Assembly: GCF_002973525.1 (NCBI RefSeq)
Contig: NZ_PVEN01000003.1
Span: 496,001 to 560,000 of the forward strand
Source of the DNA: Paraburkholderia sp. BL21I4N1
GTDB taxonomy: Bacteria; Pseudomonadota; Gammaproteobacteria; Burkholderiales; Burkholderiaceae
DNA length: 64,000 bases
Reading direction: 5' to 3'
A program made the position numbers and the translations under genes. The notes beneath the pieces were generated by a model. It did not search any database. It worked only from the letters and a program-made list of their open reading frames with translations, and was not told the DNA's origin. Positions 48,032 to 56,370 of the stretch are shown piece after piece. Position 1 is the stretch's first letter. Each line of letters starts with the position of its first letter.

Positions 48032-48245
48032 GGTAAATCAACAACAATGACGGTGGGTTGTCCGTGATTTCGCTGTCAATTGTTGCAATATTGAACCAAG
48101 TTGCGGGTTCGGCAGCGTGTGCGAAGTTAGCGTGTGCTTACGTCGCAGCCCCCTGTGCCGCTGCCGGGCGCAGCGCCGCCGAGCCGCTTCTGGACATGCG
48201 TCCCAGCATGTTTCTCCATTCACGCTTGCAGGCTTTCGAGACGCG

Positions 48246-49646
48246 ATGCCACATGTACTGATTGTCGATGACGACGCGAGTACCCGCGAGGCGCTTTCCG
48301 CCATCATCGGGGAAGACGGCCTGACCACCGCCACGGCGGGCGATTTGCGCGAAGCGCGGATTCAACTGGTCCGGCAGATGCCGGACGTCGTCTTTACGGA
48401 TTTGAAGCTGCCCGACGGCCTCGGGGTCGATCTGTTCGAAGATCTGGACCCGCGCTCCGGCGTGGAAGTGATCGTGATTACCGGTCACGCGACGGTCGAG
48501 TCGGCGGTGAACGCACTGAAAATGGGCGCCACCGACTATCTGGTGAAGCCGATCAACATGCAGCGCGTGAAGGCGATCCTCTCGCGTCTGCCGCGTGCCG
48601 GCGACCTGAAAGCGGAAATCGGCACCTTGCGCGGCGAGCTTCGCCGCATGGGCCGGTTCGGTTTGATGCTCGGCAATTCGCCGGCCATGCAGGAGGTCTA
48701 CGACCAGATCGGCCGGGTTGCGCCGACGGCGGCGTCGGTCATGCTGGTGGGCGAATCGGGCACCGGCAAGGAAGTCGCCGCGCAGACGCTGCACGAACTG
48801 AGCTTGCGTCGCAAGCACGCGTTCCTCGCGGTGAATTGCGGCGCGATCTCGCCGAATCTGATCGAGTCGGAAATGTTCGGCCACGAACGCGGCTCGTTTA
48901 CCGGCGCGGACCGTCAGCACAAGGGCTATTTCGAACGCGCGAACGGCGGCACGCTGTTCCTCGACGAAATCACCGAAATGCCGATCGAGTTGCAGGTGAA
49001 GCTGCTGCGCGTGCTGGAAACCGGCATGTTCATGCGGGTCGGCACCACCAAGGAAATCGAAACCGACGTGAGGTTGATCGCGGCCACCAACCGCGATCCG
49101 GAGCAGGCGGTGCTGGAAGGCAAGCTGCGGCTCGACCTGTATCACCGGCTGAACGTGTTCCCGATCAGCCTGCCGCCGTTGCGCGATCGCGGCAAAGACG
49201 TCGAACTGCTGGCGCAGGCGTTTCTCGACGAGCTCAACGAGCGTCACGCGACGAAGAAGCATTTTCCCGCCGCCGTGAAGGAAATGCTGATGTCGTATCC
49301 GTGGCCGGGCAATGTGCGTGAGTTGAAGAACTATGTGCAGCGCGCGCACATCATGTCGGGCACGGACTCGGACAGCACCGCGACGGTGCCGTTGCAGATC
49401 ACGCTGTCGAAGCCCGCGGCCGGCACGGCGATCACGATTCCGTTCGGCACGTCGCTCGCCGAAGCGGATCGTCAACTGATTCTGGCGACGCTTGAGCAAT
49501 GCGGCGGAGTGAAGACGCGCGCGGCCGAGATTCTCGGTATCAGTTTGAAGACGCTCTACAACCGTCTGGTGGAGTACGGCAACGATGCGCGTGAAGACGG
49601 TGATTCCGCCGATGAATCGCGCGCGCTGGGCGGCGCGGACGCATAA
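48246..49646 (+). CDS. NtrC-family sigma-54 response regulator
   Basis: A 466-residue three-domain activator. The receiver domain (1-115) has phospho-acceptor Asp52 (DVVFTDLKLPDG) and Lys101 (LVKPINM). The AAA+ domain has Walker A GESGTGKE (169-176) and GSFTGA (216-221), then GGTLFLDEITEMP and WPGNVRELKN. The Fis-type HTH is TRAAEILGISLKTLYNRLVEYG, nearly the same as in the activator at 45898. The ATG at 48246 starts the receiver; the frame is open upstream, but the extension is Arg/Cys-rich. No histidine kinase gene lies beside it, so the kinase must be elsewhere. Confidence 0.94.
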   Translation: MPHVLIVDDDASTREALSAIIGEDGLTTATAGDLREARIQLVRQMPDVVFTDLKLPDGLGVDLFEDLDPRSGVEVIVITGHATVESAVNALKMGATDYLVKPINMQRVKAILSRLPRAGDLKAEIGTLRGELRRMGRFGLMLGNSPAMQEVYDQIGRVAPTAASVMLVGESGTGKEVAAQTLHELSLRRKHAFLAVNCGAISPNLIESEMFGHERGSFTGADRQHKGYFERANGGTLFLDEITEMPIELQVKLLRVLETGMFMRVGTTKEIETDVRLIAATNRDPEQAVLEGKLRLDLYHRLNVFPISLPPLRDRGKDVELLAQAFLDELNERHATKKHFPAAVKEMLMSYPWPGNVRELKNYVQRAHIMSGTDSDSTATVPLQITLSKPAAGTAITIPFGTSLAEADRQLILATLEQCGGVKTRAAEILGISLKTLYNRLVEYGNDAREDGDSADESRALGGADA

Positions 49647-49696
49647 GCCGACGCCGCTCGCCTCACCCGGGAGCGTACGTCCGGCGGCACGACAAC

Positions 49697-49710
49697 GGCA
49701 CACGCCTTGC
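49697..49710 (+). promoter_or_regulatory. Sigma-54 promoter of the proline-rich protein gene
   Basis: GGCACACGCCTTGC, GG and GC exactly 10 bases apart. It starts 50 bases after the activator stop codon and predicts a leader of about 29 bases to the ATG at 49751. Confidence 0.75.
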
Positions 49711-49750
49711 TGCGATCCATGGGAACGGATCGCAAACAAGGATAACCCCT

Positions 49751-50008
49751 ATGCCGGACTACACCGCCGCTCCCGCGCTTCCCCTACCGAAGGTCGCGCA
49801 TCGTCCCGAGCCGATCGAACCGCCGTCGGCACCCCCGGTTCCTCCGCCCACGCCTGGCGAGCCCGACACCGTTCCAAGTCCGACGCCGCCTGCCATCGAA
49901 CCCATCGAACCGGTCGGTCCGCCGATCGGCGATCCGCCGCCTCAGCCCACGCAAACGCCACAAGCCAGCATGCGGCCGCCGTCCGATTCGCCGCGCATGC
50001 AACTCTGA
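49751..50008 (+). CDS. Proline-rich, intrinsically disordered small protein
   Basis: 85 residues, about one third proline, with repeated PP, PxP and EP(I)EP units (PEPIEPPSAPPVPPPTPGEP). No signal peptide, helix or cysteine. AAGGAT is the ribosome site. The sequence is unlikely to fold. It is preceded by its own sigma-54 promoter directly behind the sigma-54 activator gene, so regulated expression is more certain than any function. Confidence 0.65.
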   Translation: MPDYTAAPALPLPKVAHRPEPIEPPSAPPVPPPTPGEPDTVPSPTPPAIEPIEPVGPPIGDPPPQPTQTPQASMRPPSDSPRMQL

Positions 50009-50089
50009 CACGCTCTGTGCGCTGCGCCACCATTCGGCGCAGCGATTTTATGTACTTGTTACAAAGCCGGCGAATCTTTTACCGGCAAA

Positions 50090-50118
50090 TTGCCGTTGTG
50101 CCCCCTAGACTGTATTGA
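50090..50118 (+). promoter_or_regulatory. Sigma-70-type promoter of the 80-residue protein gene
   Basis: TTGCCG (50090-50095), 17 bases, TATTGA (50113-50118). The gene starts 43 bases downstream. Confidence 0.45.
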
Positions 50119-50160
50119 TGCCGCGTATCCGGCGGCGGGCTTCCCCTGGAGGCATCTAAT

Positions 50161-50403
50161 ATGAGACATCCAGCATTGCGACGCTCAGCGCGCCATTCGA
50201 AGCGCGACGCCCGGCCGGGCGGCAGCAAGAGCGGTCCGCCCGATAATCCGGGCGCTGCGCCGGTTTCGCCCGATCTGCACGATCCTGCCGGGCAGAACCG
50301 CGTCGCGCCCGACGCCCCGCCGGACGGCGAGCACAACCAGGGCGGCGTGCGCCAGGAAGGGCTGGACTACCAGCGCGATCTCGGCTCGGAGCAAGACGCG
50401 TAG
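50161..50403 (+). CDS. Small hydrophilic disordered protein
   Basis: 80 residues: a basic N-terminus (RHPALRRSARHSKRDARPGG) and a Pro/Asp/Gly-rich remainder ending GVRQEGLDYQRDLGSEQDA. GGAGG lies 10 bases upstream of the ATG. The composition (no Cys or Trp, few hydrophobic residues) resembles stress-related hydrophilic proteins, but I recognise no family. It lies between two genes with sigma-54 promoters, while its own promoter looks like sigma-70. Confidence 0.65.
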   Translation: MRHPALRRSARHSKRDARPGGSKSGPPDNPGAAPVSPDLHDPAGQNRVAPDAPPDGEHNQGGVRQEGLDYQRDLGSEQDA

Positions 50404-50550
50404 AGCCGGTTCGGGCTACCTCGGCGGCCGGCGGCGCTTCTCGTTTCGTCATACAAAGCAGAAAAAAATTCCTTCGCGACGCGCTGGCGTTGCGCGTTTC
50501 TGCTCGCCCGTCACATTTGCATACATTTTTATTTCTAGCATCTCGTAAAA

Positions 50551-50566
50551 AGGCACGCGACTTGCA
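50551..50566 (+). promoter_or_regulatory. Sigma-54 promoter of otsA
   Basis: AGGCACGCGACTTGCA: the best match in the window to TGGCACG-N4-TTGCA, GG and GC 10 bases apart. The predicted start lies about 50 bases ahead of the otsA ATG. Confidence 0.82.
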
Positions 50567-50628
50567 TGCACCTTTCTGGCACATATCCGACTACAACGAA
50601 GCAACTGAACCAGGTGGAGCATTAACCA

Positions 50629-52062
50629 ATGAGCAGACTGATCGTGGTATCGAATCGTGTCGCACCGACCCAGGAAGGCCGGCCCGCAGCGGGTGGCCTG
50701 GCGATCGGCGTGCTGGACGCGTTGAAGGAAACCGGCGGAGTCTGGTTCGGCTGGAGCGGCGAGACGGTGGCAGAGCCGTCCGCTCCGGTGATCGAGAAGC
50801 AAGGCAATGTGACCTACGCGACCGTGGGTTTGACCAAGCGCGACTATGACCAGTACTACCGCGGCTTTTCCAACGCGACGCTGTGGCCGACGTTCCACTA
50901 TCGCAATGATCTGTCGCGCTACGACCGGCAGGAATACGCGGGCTATCAGCGTGTGAACGCGACGCTCGCGAAGCAACTCAAGGAGTTGCTCAAGCCCGAC
51001 GACATCATCTGGGTGCATGACTATCACTTGCTGCCGTTCGCGCGCTGCCTGCGCGAGCTGGGCGTGAAGAATCCGATTGGTTTCTTCCTGCATATCCCGT
51101 TTCCGGTGCCCGAGGTGCTGCGCACGATTCCGCCGCATGACGAGCTGGTTAAAGCCATGTGCAGCTACGACGTGGTCGGCTTCCAGACGGAAGCGGATCG
51201 TCAGTCGTTCGTCGATTTCATCGAGCGCGGTCAGCATGGCACGTCGAGCGAAGACGGCATGGTGCACGCGTACAACCGTTTCCTGAAAGTGGGCGCCTAT
51301 CCGATCGGTATCTATCCGGATGCGATCGCCAAGGCCGCCGAACAGTTCACCGACCGCAAGCCGGTCCGCAGCCTGCGCGACGGCATGCGTGGTCGCAAGC
51401 TGATCATGAGCGTCGACCGGCTCGATTATTCGAAGGGCCTGGTGGAACGCTTCCAGGCATTCGAACGGCTGCTGCTGAATGCACCGGGCTGGCACGGCCG
51501 GGTGTCGCTGGTGCAGATCGCGCCGCCGACCCGCGCGGACGTGGCGACCTATCAGCGGATTCGTCAAACGCTGGAAGGCGAGGCCGGCCGCATCAACGGT
51601 CGCTTCGCGCAGCTCGACTGGACGCCGATCCAGTATCTGAACCGCAAGTACGAACGCAATCTGCTGATGGCGCTGTTCCGGCAATCGCAGGTGGGCTATG
51701 TGACGCCGTTGCGCGACGGCATGAACCTCGTCGCCAAGGAATATGTGGCGTCGCAGGATCCCGCCGATCCGGGTGTGCTGGTGCTGTCGCAATTCGCCGG
51801 GGCGGCGGAACAGTTGCCGGGCGCGCTGGTGGTCAATCCGTTCGATCTGTCGCAAATGGCCGAGGCGCTGGAGCGCGCATTGTCGATGCCGCTCGCCGAA
51901 CGTCAGGCGCGTCACGCCGACATGATGGCGCCGATGCGCGAGAACAACCTCTCCGTGTGGCGCGATACGTTCCTCGGCGATCTGCGCAATGTCGCGACGG
52001 CGTCTTCGGTGACCGCCAAAGCGGTAAAGCTCGCTGACGTGACGGCATCGTCGTCGTCGTGA
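50629..52062 (+). CDS. otsA: Trehalose-6-phosphate synthase (GT20)
   Basis: A 477-residue cytosolic enzyme that joins UDP-glucose and glucose-6-phosphate to trehalose-6-phosphate, an osmoprotectant precursor. Family landmarks: VSNRVAP at the start, GGLAIGVLDAL, WVHDYHLLPF, GFFLHIPFPVPEVLRTIP, SVDRLDYSKGLVERF and PLRDGMNLVAKEYVASQ. AGGTGGAG precedes the ATG. The phosphatase OtsB is not encoded next to it. A sigma-54 promoter stands upstream, which is unusual because enteric otsA depends on RpoS. Confidence 0.95.
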   Translation: MSRLIVVSNRVAPTQEGRPAAGGLAIGVLDALKETGGVWFGWSGETVAEPSAPVIEKQGNVTYATVGLTKRDYDQYYRGFSNATLWPTFHYRNDLSRYDRQEYAGYQRVNATLAKQLKELLKPDDIIWVHDYHLLPFARCLRELGVKNPIGFFLHIPFPVPEVLRTIPPHDELVKAMCSYDVVGFQTEADRQSFVDFIERGQHGTSSEDGMVHAYNRFLKVGAYPIGIYPDAIAKAAEQFTDRKPVRSLRDGMRGRKLIMSVDRLDYSKGLVERFQAFERLLLNAPGWHGRVSLVQIAPPTRADVATYQRIRQTLEGEAGRINGRFAQLDWTPIQYLNRKYERNLLMALFRQSQVGYVTPLRDGMNLVAKEYVASQDPADPGVLVLSQFAGAAEQLPGALVVNPFDLSQMAEALERALSMPLAERQARHADMMAPMRENNLSVWRDTFLGDLRNVATASSVTAKAVKLADVTASSSS

Positions 52063-52120
52063 CCGGTGGCTGACGGCACGCAGGCTGATCACGTCTGATC
52101 GAGATTGAAGGACGAAAACA

Positions 52121-52159
52121 GGAAGGGCGCGGATCGCATCATGCGATTCGCGCCCTTCC
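52121..52159. terminator. Long hairpin between otsA and the drug-efflux gene
   Basis: GGAAGGGCGCG-GATCGCAT / ATGCGATTCGCGCCCTTCC, about 18 base pairs with one mismatch. TGTTTTCG follows on the minus strand; it serves the convergent genes. Confidence 0.7.
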
Positions 52160-52222
52160 TGCATGGGTATCGGGTTTGGCTAATTGACGGCACGCGGATT
52201 TCAACCCGTCGATGAAAACCTC

Positions 52223-53674
52223 TCACGCCGGTTGCGCGCTCATTCGCTGTCTGACGCGCAACGTACTGACGACCGCGGCGACCGCGGAAAAACCCGCGGC
52301 CACATATAGCGCGACAGTCGGCCCATTCTGCGGCGCAATGCCGAAGATCAACGCGACCAGCGCCGCGCCGAGCGTCTGCCCGGTCAGGCGCGCGGTGCCC
52401 AGCATGCCGCTCGCGCCGCCGCTGCGTTCGCGCGGCGCGGCCGACAGCATGGTGCGATTGTTCGGCGACTGAAAAATGCCGAAGCCCGCGCCGCACAAGG
52501 CCATGCGCCACGCGATCTGCATGGCGTCCGGATGCGGGCCGAGCGTGGCGAGCAACAGCAGGCCGACTGTCATCGCCGCGAGGCCCACGCCGCCCAGCCA
52601 GCCCGACGACACCTTGTCCGACAGCACGCCGGCAATCGGCGCGGCGATGATGATGACAGCGGGCCACGGCGTCATTAGCAGGCCGGTTTCCACCTGCGAC
52701 AAACCCAAGGTTTCCTGCAACAGAAACGGCAGCGATACGAAAGCCAGCATCTGCGCGCAGAACGAACAGACCGACGTGCCGATCGACAGTGCGAACACGG
52801 GGATTTTCAGCAGATCGATCGGCAGCAACGGCGCCGACTGCGTCAACTGACGGCGCACGAAGAAATAACCGATCACCACCGCGGCGACCGCTTCGAGCAG
52901 CACGTAGCCGGGTTGTTCGCCGTGGCCGAGTCCATCGACGGCGAAGATCAGCAGGCCGAACACGAACGCGTTCATTACCGCGCTCAGGTAGTCGTAGGGC
53001 GATTCGTGGCCGGGGTTCATGGGCAACGCCTTGAAGCCGCCGATGATCGCCGCGATGCCGATCGGCACGTTGATCGCGAACAGCCACGGCCACGACGCGA
53101 TGGCGAGCACGCCGGATGCGATGGTCGGCCCGACGGCGGACGACACCGCGACCACCATCGCGTTGATAGCGACGCCGCGGCCGAGTTGCGCGGGCGGATA
53201 GATCATGCGCACCAGTGCGGTATTCACGCTCATCACGCCGGCCGCGCCGAAACCCTGCACCACGCGCGCGAGTGCGAGGGTATTCAGCGAGGTCGACAAC
53301 GCGCAACCGAACGATGCCACCGTGAACAGGATCAGCCCGCCCAGATAGATGCGCCGGTAGCCGATGCGATCGCCGAGCGACGCGAGCGGCAACAGCGAAA
53401 TGGTGATCGCCAACTGATACGCGTTGACGACCCAGATCGAGCTGGCCGCGCTGGCGTGCAACGTGCGCGCGATGGTCGGCAGCGCGACGTTGGCGATCGC
53501 GCTGTCGAGCACCGCCAGCGTCAGGGCGAGCGCGATGACCAGCATCGCCCAGTAGCGCTGCGGAATCGGCAGGCCTTGTTCGGTGCCGTCCGATAACGGT
53601 GGGGAAGGGGTCGGCGCGGTGTCTGTTGCCTTGTCCGGCGGAGCGCCGTCTTTGCGCGATGGTTGTGCGTGCAT
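52223..53674 (-). CDS. MFS efflux transporter, DHA2 (14-helix) type
   Basis: 483 residues with about 14 hydrophobic segments. The opening RYWAMLVIALALTLAVLDSAIANVALPTIA (in parts) and SIWVVNAYQLAITISLLPLASLGDRIGYRRIYLGG (in parts) are typical of EmrB/QacA drug:H+ antiporters, and motif C-like GPTIASGVLAIASWPWLFAINVP follows. The ribosome site is weak. No EmrA-type partner is nearby. Substrate unknown. Confidence 0.87.
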   Translation of the reverse strand: MHAQPSRKDGAPPDKATDTAPTPSPPLSDGTEQGLPIPQRYWAMLVIALALTLAVLDSAIANVALPTIARTLHASAASSIWVVNAYQLAITISLLPLASLGDRIGYRRIYLGGLILFTVASFGCALSTSLNTLALARVVQGFGAAGVMSVNTALVRMIYPPAQLGRGVAINAMVVAVSSAVGPTIASGVLAIASWPWLFAINVPIGIAAIIGGFKALPMNPGHESPYDYLSAVMNAFVFGLLIFAVDGLGHGEQPGYVLLEAVAAVVIGYFFVRRQLTQSAPLLPIDLLKIPVFALSIGTSVCSFCAQMLAFVSLPFLLQETLGLSQVETGLLMTPWPAVIIIAAPIAGVLSDKVSSGWLGGVGLAAMTVGLLLLATLGPHPDAMQIAWRMALCGAGFGIFQSPNNRTMLSAAPRERSGGASGMLGTARLTGQTLGAALVALIFGIAPQNGPTVALYVAAGFSAVAAVVSTLRVRQRMSAQPA

Positions 53675-53813
53675 CGATAGTTCAAATGGGTGTGAGACGG
53701 ATCGCCGACCCCGCGATTGACCGCGCGCGTTGCCCGCCTGTGCCGGACACGCCGGTGTCGATCCACGACGCGGCCGGTGCTGGAAAGGGCACGCCGGCCG
53801 CGCGTTCGCCGCG

Positions 53814-54317
53814 TTACTTCAGTTCGTACAGACCCGTGTGCGTGGTCGAGTCGAGTTCGTTCAGATGCGTCATGAAGCGTGCGACGGCATTCGTGGTTTC
53901 CGCGTTGATCGGCAGATGCGGCACCTTCAGCGCGTGCAGACGGAAGATGTAGCGATGCGTCCTGTCGCCCCGTGGCGGCGCGGCGCCGCCGAAGCCCACC
54001 GTGCCGTAGTCGTTGCGTAGTTGCAGCGCGCCTTGCGGCAGCAGCGAGCCGTCGGCTTTGCCGGCGTCGCGCGGTAGTGTGCAGGTGTCGGCCGGAATGT
54101 TGACCACGACCCAATGCCAGAAACCGCTGCCGGTCGGCGCGTCGGGATCGTGAACGGTGAGCGCGAAGCTTTGGGTGTCTGCCGGCGGTGCGTCCCAGTG
54201 CAAGACCGGCGAGATGTTTTCGCCGTCCACGCCGAACGCCTTGTCGTGATACTCGTGGGCTTTCGGCATGAAGCCGTTAGTGGGGAAGTCGTCGGACCAG
54301 AGACGGAAATCAGCCAT
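53814..54317 (-). CDS. YbhB/YbcL-type PEBP-like protein
   Basis: A 167-residue phosphatidylethanolamine-binding-protein-like fold. NISPVLHWDAPPADTQSFALTVHDPDAPTG (in parts), FWHWVVVNIPA and GGAAPPRGDRTHRYIFRLHAL are the conserved ligand-pocket segments. No signal peptide, so cytosolic. GGGAG lies ahead of the ATG. The bacterial role is poorly defined. Confidence 0.9.
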   Translation of the reverse strand: MADFRLWSDDFPTNGFMPKAHEYHDKAFGVDGENISPVLHWDAPPADTQSFALTVHDPDAPTGSGFWHWVVVNIPADTCTLPRDAGKADGSLLPQGALQLRNDYGTVGFGGAAPPRGDRTHRYIFRLHALKVPHLPINAETTNAVARFMTHLNELDSTTHTGLYELK

Positions 54318-54489
54318 GATGTGTCTCCCTAGTAAGTGGTTCTGCGCTGCTCGGGGCGGGCGGTTTGGCTGCCGTGTGGAGCGTGCGGCGAGCGCTAGGA
54401 CAACGCGCGACGAAGCCCCGGGTTAGCCAATCGAGTGTATCACCAGCGGCTTCGGGATTCGCCCGAAGCAGGCAGGCTACAAGCGGCTT

Positions 54490-54936
54490 TCAGCCGCGTT
54501 CCTCGAAGCTCGGCGCGTCGCTTTGCAACCACGTCGCCAGCCGCTCCAGCACGCCCGCGATATCGCGATTGGCACCACGCAATGCGCATTCCCACACCAC
54601 CGCGACGCGCCAGCCGTCGGCGAGCAGCGCCGCACGGACCTTGTCGTCGTTGCCGCGATTGCGGCCGATCTTGTCGCGCCAGAACTCGGGCCGGGTTTGC
54701 GGCCATTTGAAGAGATGACAGTCGTGGCCGTGCCAGAAGCAGCCATGCACCAGCACCACGGCGCGGTAGCGCGGCAGCACGATATCCGGCCGCCCCGGCA
54801 GATCGCGCGCGTCCAGACGGAAACGGAAACCTTGTCGATGCAGCAGGCTGCGGATCAGGATTTCCGGCTTGGTGTTGCGGCCGCGAATACCGGACATCAT
54901 CCGGCTGCGGGTCGCGCTATCGACGATATCGACCAT
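54490..54936 (-). CDS. vsr: Very-short-patch mismatch endonuclease
   Basis: A 148-residue Vsr enzyme that nicks 5' of T in T:G mismatches formed by deamination of 5-methylcytosine in Dcm sites. Key parts: MSGIRGRNTKPEILIRSLLH, LPGRPDIVLPRYRAVVLVHGCFWHGHDC (in parts; catalytic Asp, His and zinc-binding residues), and FWRDKIGRNRGND. It appears intact. It lies downstream of a broken Dcm-type methyltransferase on the same strand; an intact one is 1.4 kb away on the other strand and could still supply its substrate. Confidence 0.93.
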   Translation of the reverse strand: MVDIVDSATRSRMMSGIRGRNTKPEILIRSLLHRQGFRFRLDARDLPGRPDIVLPRYRAVVLVHGCFWHGHDCHLFKWPQTRPEFWRDKIGRNRGNDDKVRAALLADGWRVAVVWECALRGANRDIAGVLERLATWLQSDAPSFEERG

Positions 54937-54987
54937 GGTCAGACGCAGGCGCGCCGGTCGTCACCGCGCGGCGCGCCGATGTCGCGG

Positions 54988-55215
54988 TCAGGCATACAGG
55001 AGGGCTTGCTTCGAACCAAGGGGCGTCTCCTCGGCGAGCAGGATTTGCACATGCGGCAGCATGATGCGCGCCACCTCGCGCATGACGACGCTGTTGCCGA
55101 ACTGCCGGTAAGCCTGAGTGTCGCTGACGGGGATTCTGAAGGTGTCGGGAAAGCCCATCAGCCGTGCGCATTCGCGTGGCGTCAGGCGGCGTGGACGCAG
55201 CGACTCGCCCTGATA
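54988..55215 (-). pseudogene. 3' remnant of a Dcm-type cytosine methyltransferase
   Basis: The last 75 or so codons of a C5-methyltransferase: motif IX ([20 protein letters not shown]) and motif X ([20 protein letters not shown]) are clear. Motifs I, IV, VI and VIII, including the catalytic PCQ cysteine, are missing. The same frame reads open up to 55446, but the extra residues show no methyltransferase similarity. It is not a copy of the intact gene at 56371: the shared motif IX/X core is alike, but flanking residues differ. It lies 51 bases ahead of vsr, the normal dcm-vsr order. Confidence 0.85.
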
Positions 55216-55367
55216 GGGTAAGACATCGGAGTTGCAAGTAGACGATATTGTGGCTTGGAACGTATGAAAAAAGTGCGGATTGCGGCTGCCCGGCCGTCGG
55301 GAAATACCTTTGTTATAGGTAGAGACGATTTGCGGATTTGTGGGGGTAAAAAATCCTTCATGAAATT

Positions 55368-55386
55368 GGAGGCCAGAATGGCCTCC
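55368..55386 (-). terminator. Hairpin after the EcoRII-N-like gene
   Basis: GGAGGCC-ATTCT-GGCCTCC on the minus strand, followed by AATTTC and later TTTTTT. It begins 14 bases after the stop of the gene at 55400. Confidence 0.55.
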
Positions 55387-55399
55387 CTCCGGCGCTAAC

Positions 55400-55795
55400 T
55401 TAGGCAGGTTCCCACGATCCGTTATTGGCGGCGTGGTCCGGGGCACTCTTTGGAATCAGGACGCAGTGCAGTTGACGTTGGCCGTCGAAGCCAATCAAAA
55501 GATTGTCTCCAGCTTGAGCGCGTGACATCACAGGGTTCGTTTCAAAATACAAGCGGTGTTCTGTTCGCGTCGGGTGTTCAAGGCGAGCGTCGTACCAAGT
55601 CAGATCAACGGTCGCGGTCGTTGGCTCTCCCCGGATAGAAAAAATTCCTCGGTGGTGGGCTTCGTTCATGCCAAGGATCGCTTTCAGCTCTCTGATGCCA
55701 TGTAGTTCGTGTTGATTGGACTTGTTCGGATTCGCTTCCACCTTCGCCAAAGTCTTCAGACACGCCGGCGACAGGCCCATAGCTTTATTTGTCAT
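55400..55795 (-). CDS. EcoRII-type restriction enzyme, N-terminal domain only
   Basis: A 131-residue product with a proper ribosome site (CAGGAG). [20 protein letters not shown] and [22 protein letters not shown] are hallmark segments of the N-terminal B3-like DNA-binding domain of EcoRII-family type II endonucleases, which normally continue for about 250 more residues into a PD-(D/E)xK catalytic domain. None of that follows; the frame ends 18 residues past the domain ([15 protein letters not shown]). So it is a truncation or a stand-alone DNA-binding protein, without nuclease activity as it stands. The family assignment is from memory of the motifs. Confidence 0.7.
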   Translation of the reverse strand: MTNKAMGLSPACLKTLAKVEANPNKSNQHELHGIRELKAILGMNEAHHRGIFSIRGEPTTATVDLTWYDARLEHPTRTEHRLYFETNPVMSRAQAGDNLLIGFDGQRQLHCVLIPKSAPDHAANNGSWEPA

Positions 55796-56370
55796 GTTTT
55801 TCTCCTGGTCTGTGGAGTTAACTATTAGGTCAACCGTTGTCCGCGTTAACCCGCACGGTCAGCCGCTCCCTAAATGGTGAGCCGATTACCGCGCAAACTA
55901 TATAGGGGTGGCAAAAACGACTTCAAGGTTTATTAGTGTTTATTTGTTATATATCTATGTGGCATAAAGTGTCACGAGTACTCCGGAAGAATGAGCTGGG
56001 CGATTTAGCGTCTGAATATCTCGCGGAATGTGGCAGTTGGAGCGGTCCTGTTACTTCGAGGTGCGCCATCGCACGCTATTTTCTAAGTAGAGCCGGATTA
56101 AGTTGTTGATCCCCTCAATGACTTAATCCCGTGGGGTAATTTCCATTCAATAGCCCACCGGCCTGACGCGTCGATGTCAGTCGAAGCGTTCGGAGTGGTT
56201 GTTGGGGCTCAAAAGTCACAAGTGTACGGAGCGGGTGAAATCCTGTGCGGGATCCCTGGCGAATGACTCAAGGACCTGGTAAAGTTACATCGTTGTCTAG
56301 TGCCCGCCACCAATCTTAGGGAGCAATTTCGTTTCCTGTGCCAGTGACTAATAACCTGTGAAAGAGACCC
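55796..56370. other. AT-richer spacer in the restriction-modification remnant
   Basis: 575 bases between divergent genes with markedly lower GC than the chromosome (for example TTTATTAGTGTTTATTTGTTATATATC near 55930). No gene with support on either strand. It may contain the divergent promoters for the methyltransferase and the truncated endonuclease, and decayed foreign DNA. Confidence 0.5.

Noticed and set aside
48001-48245. Extending the NtrC-type regulator to an earlier start at 48117
   Set aside because: The added 43 residues are Arg/Cys-rich and unlike a receiver; the ATG at 48246 gives the standard MPHVLIVDDD start.
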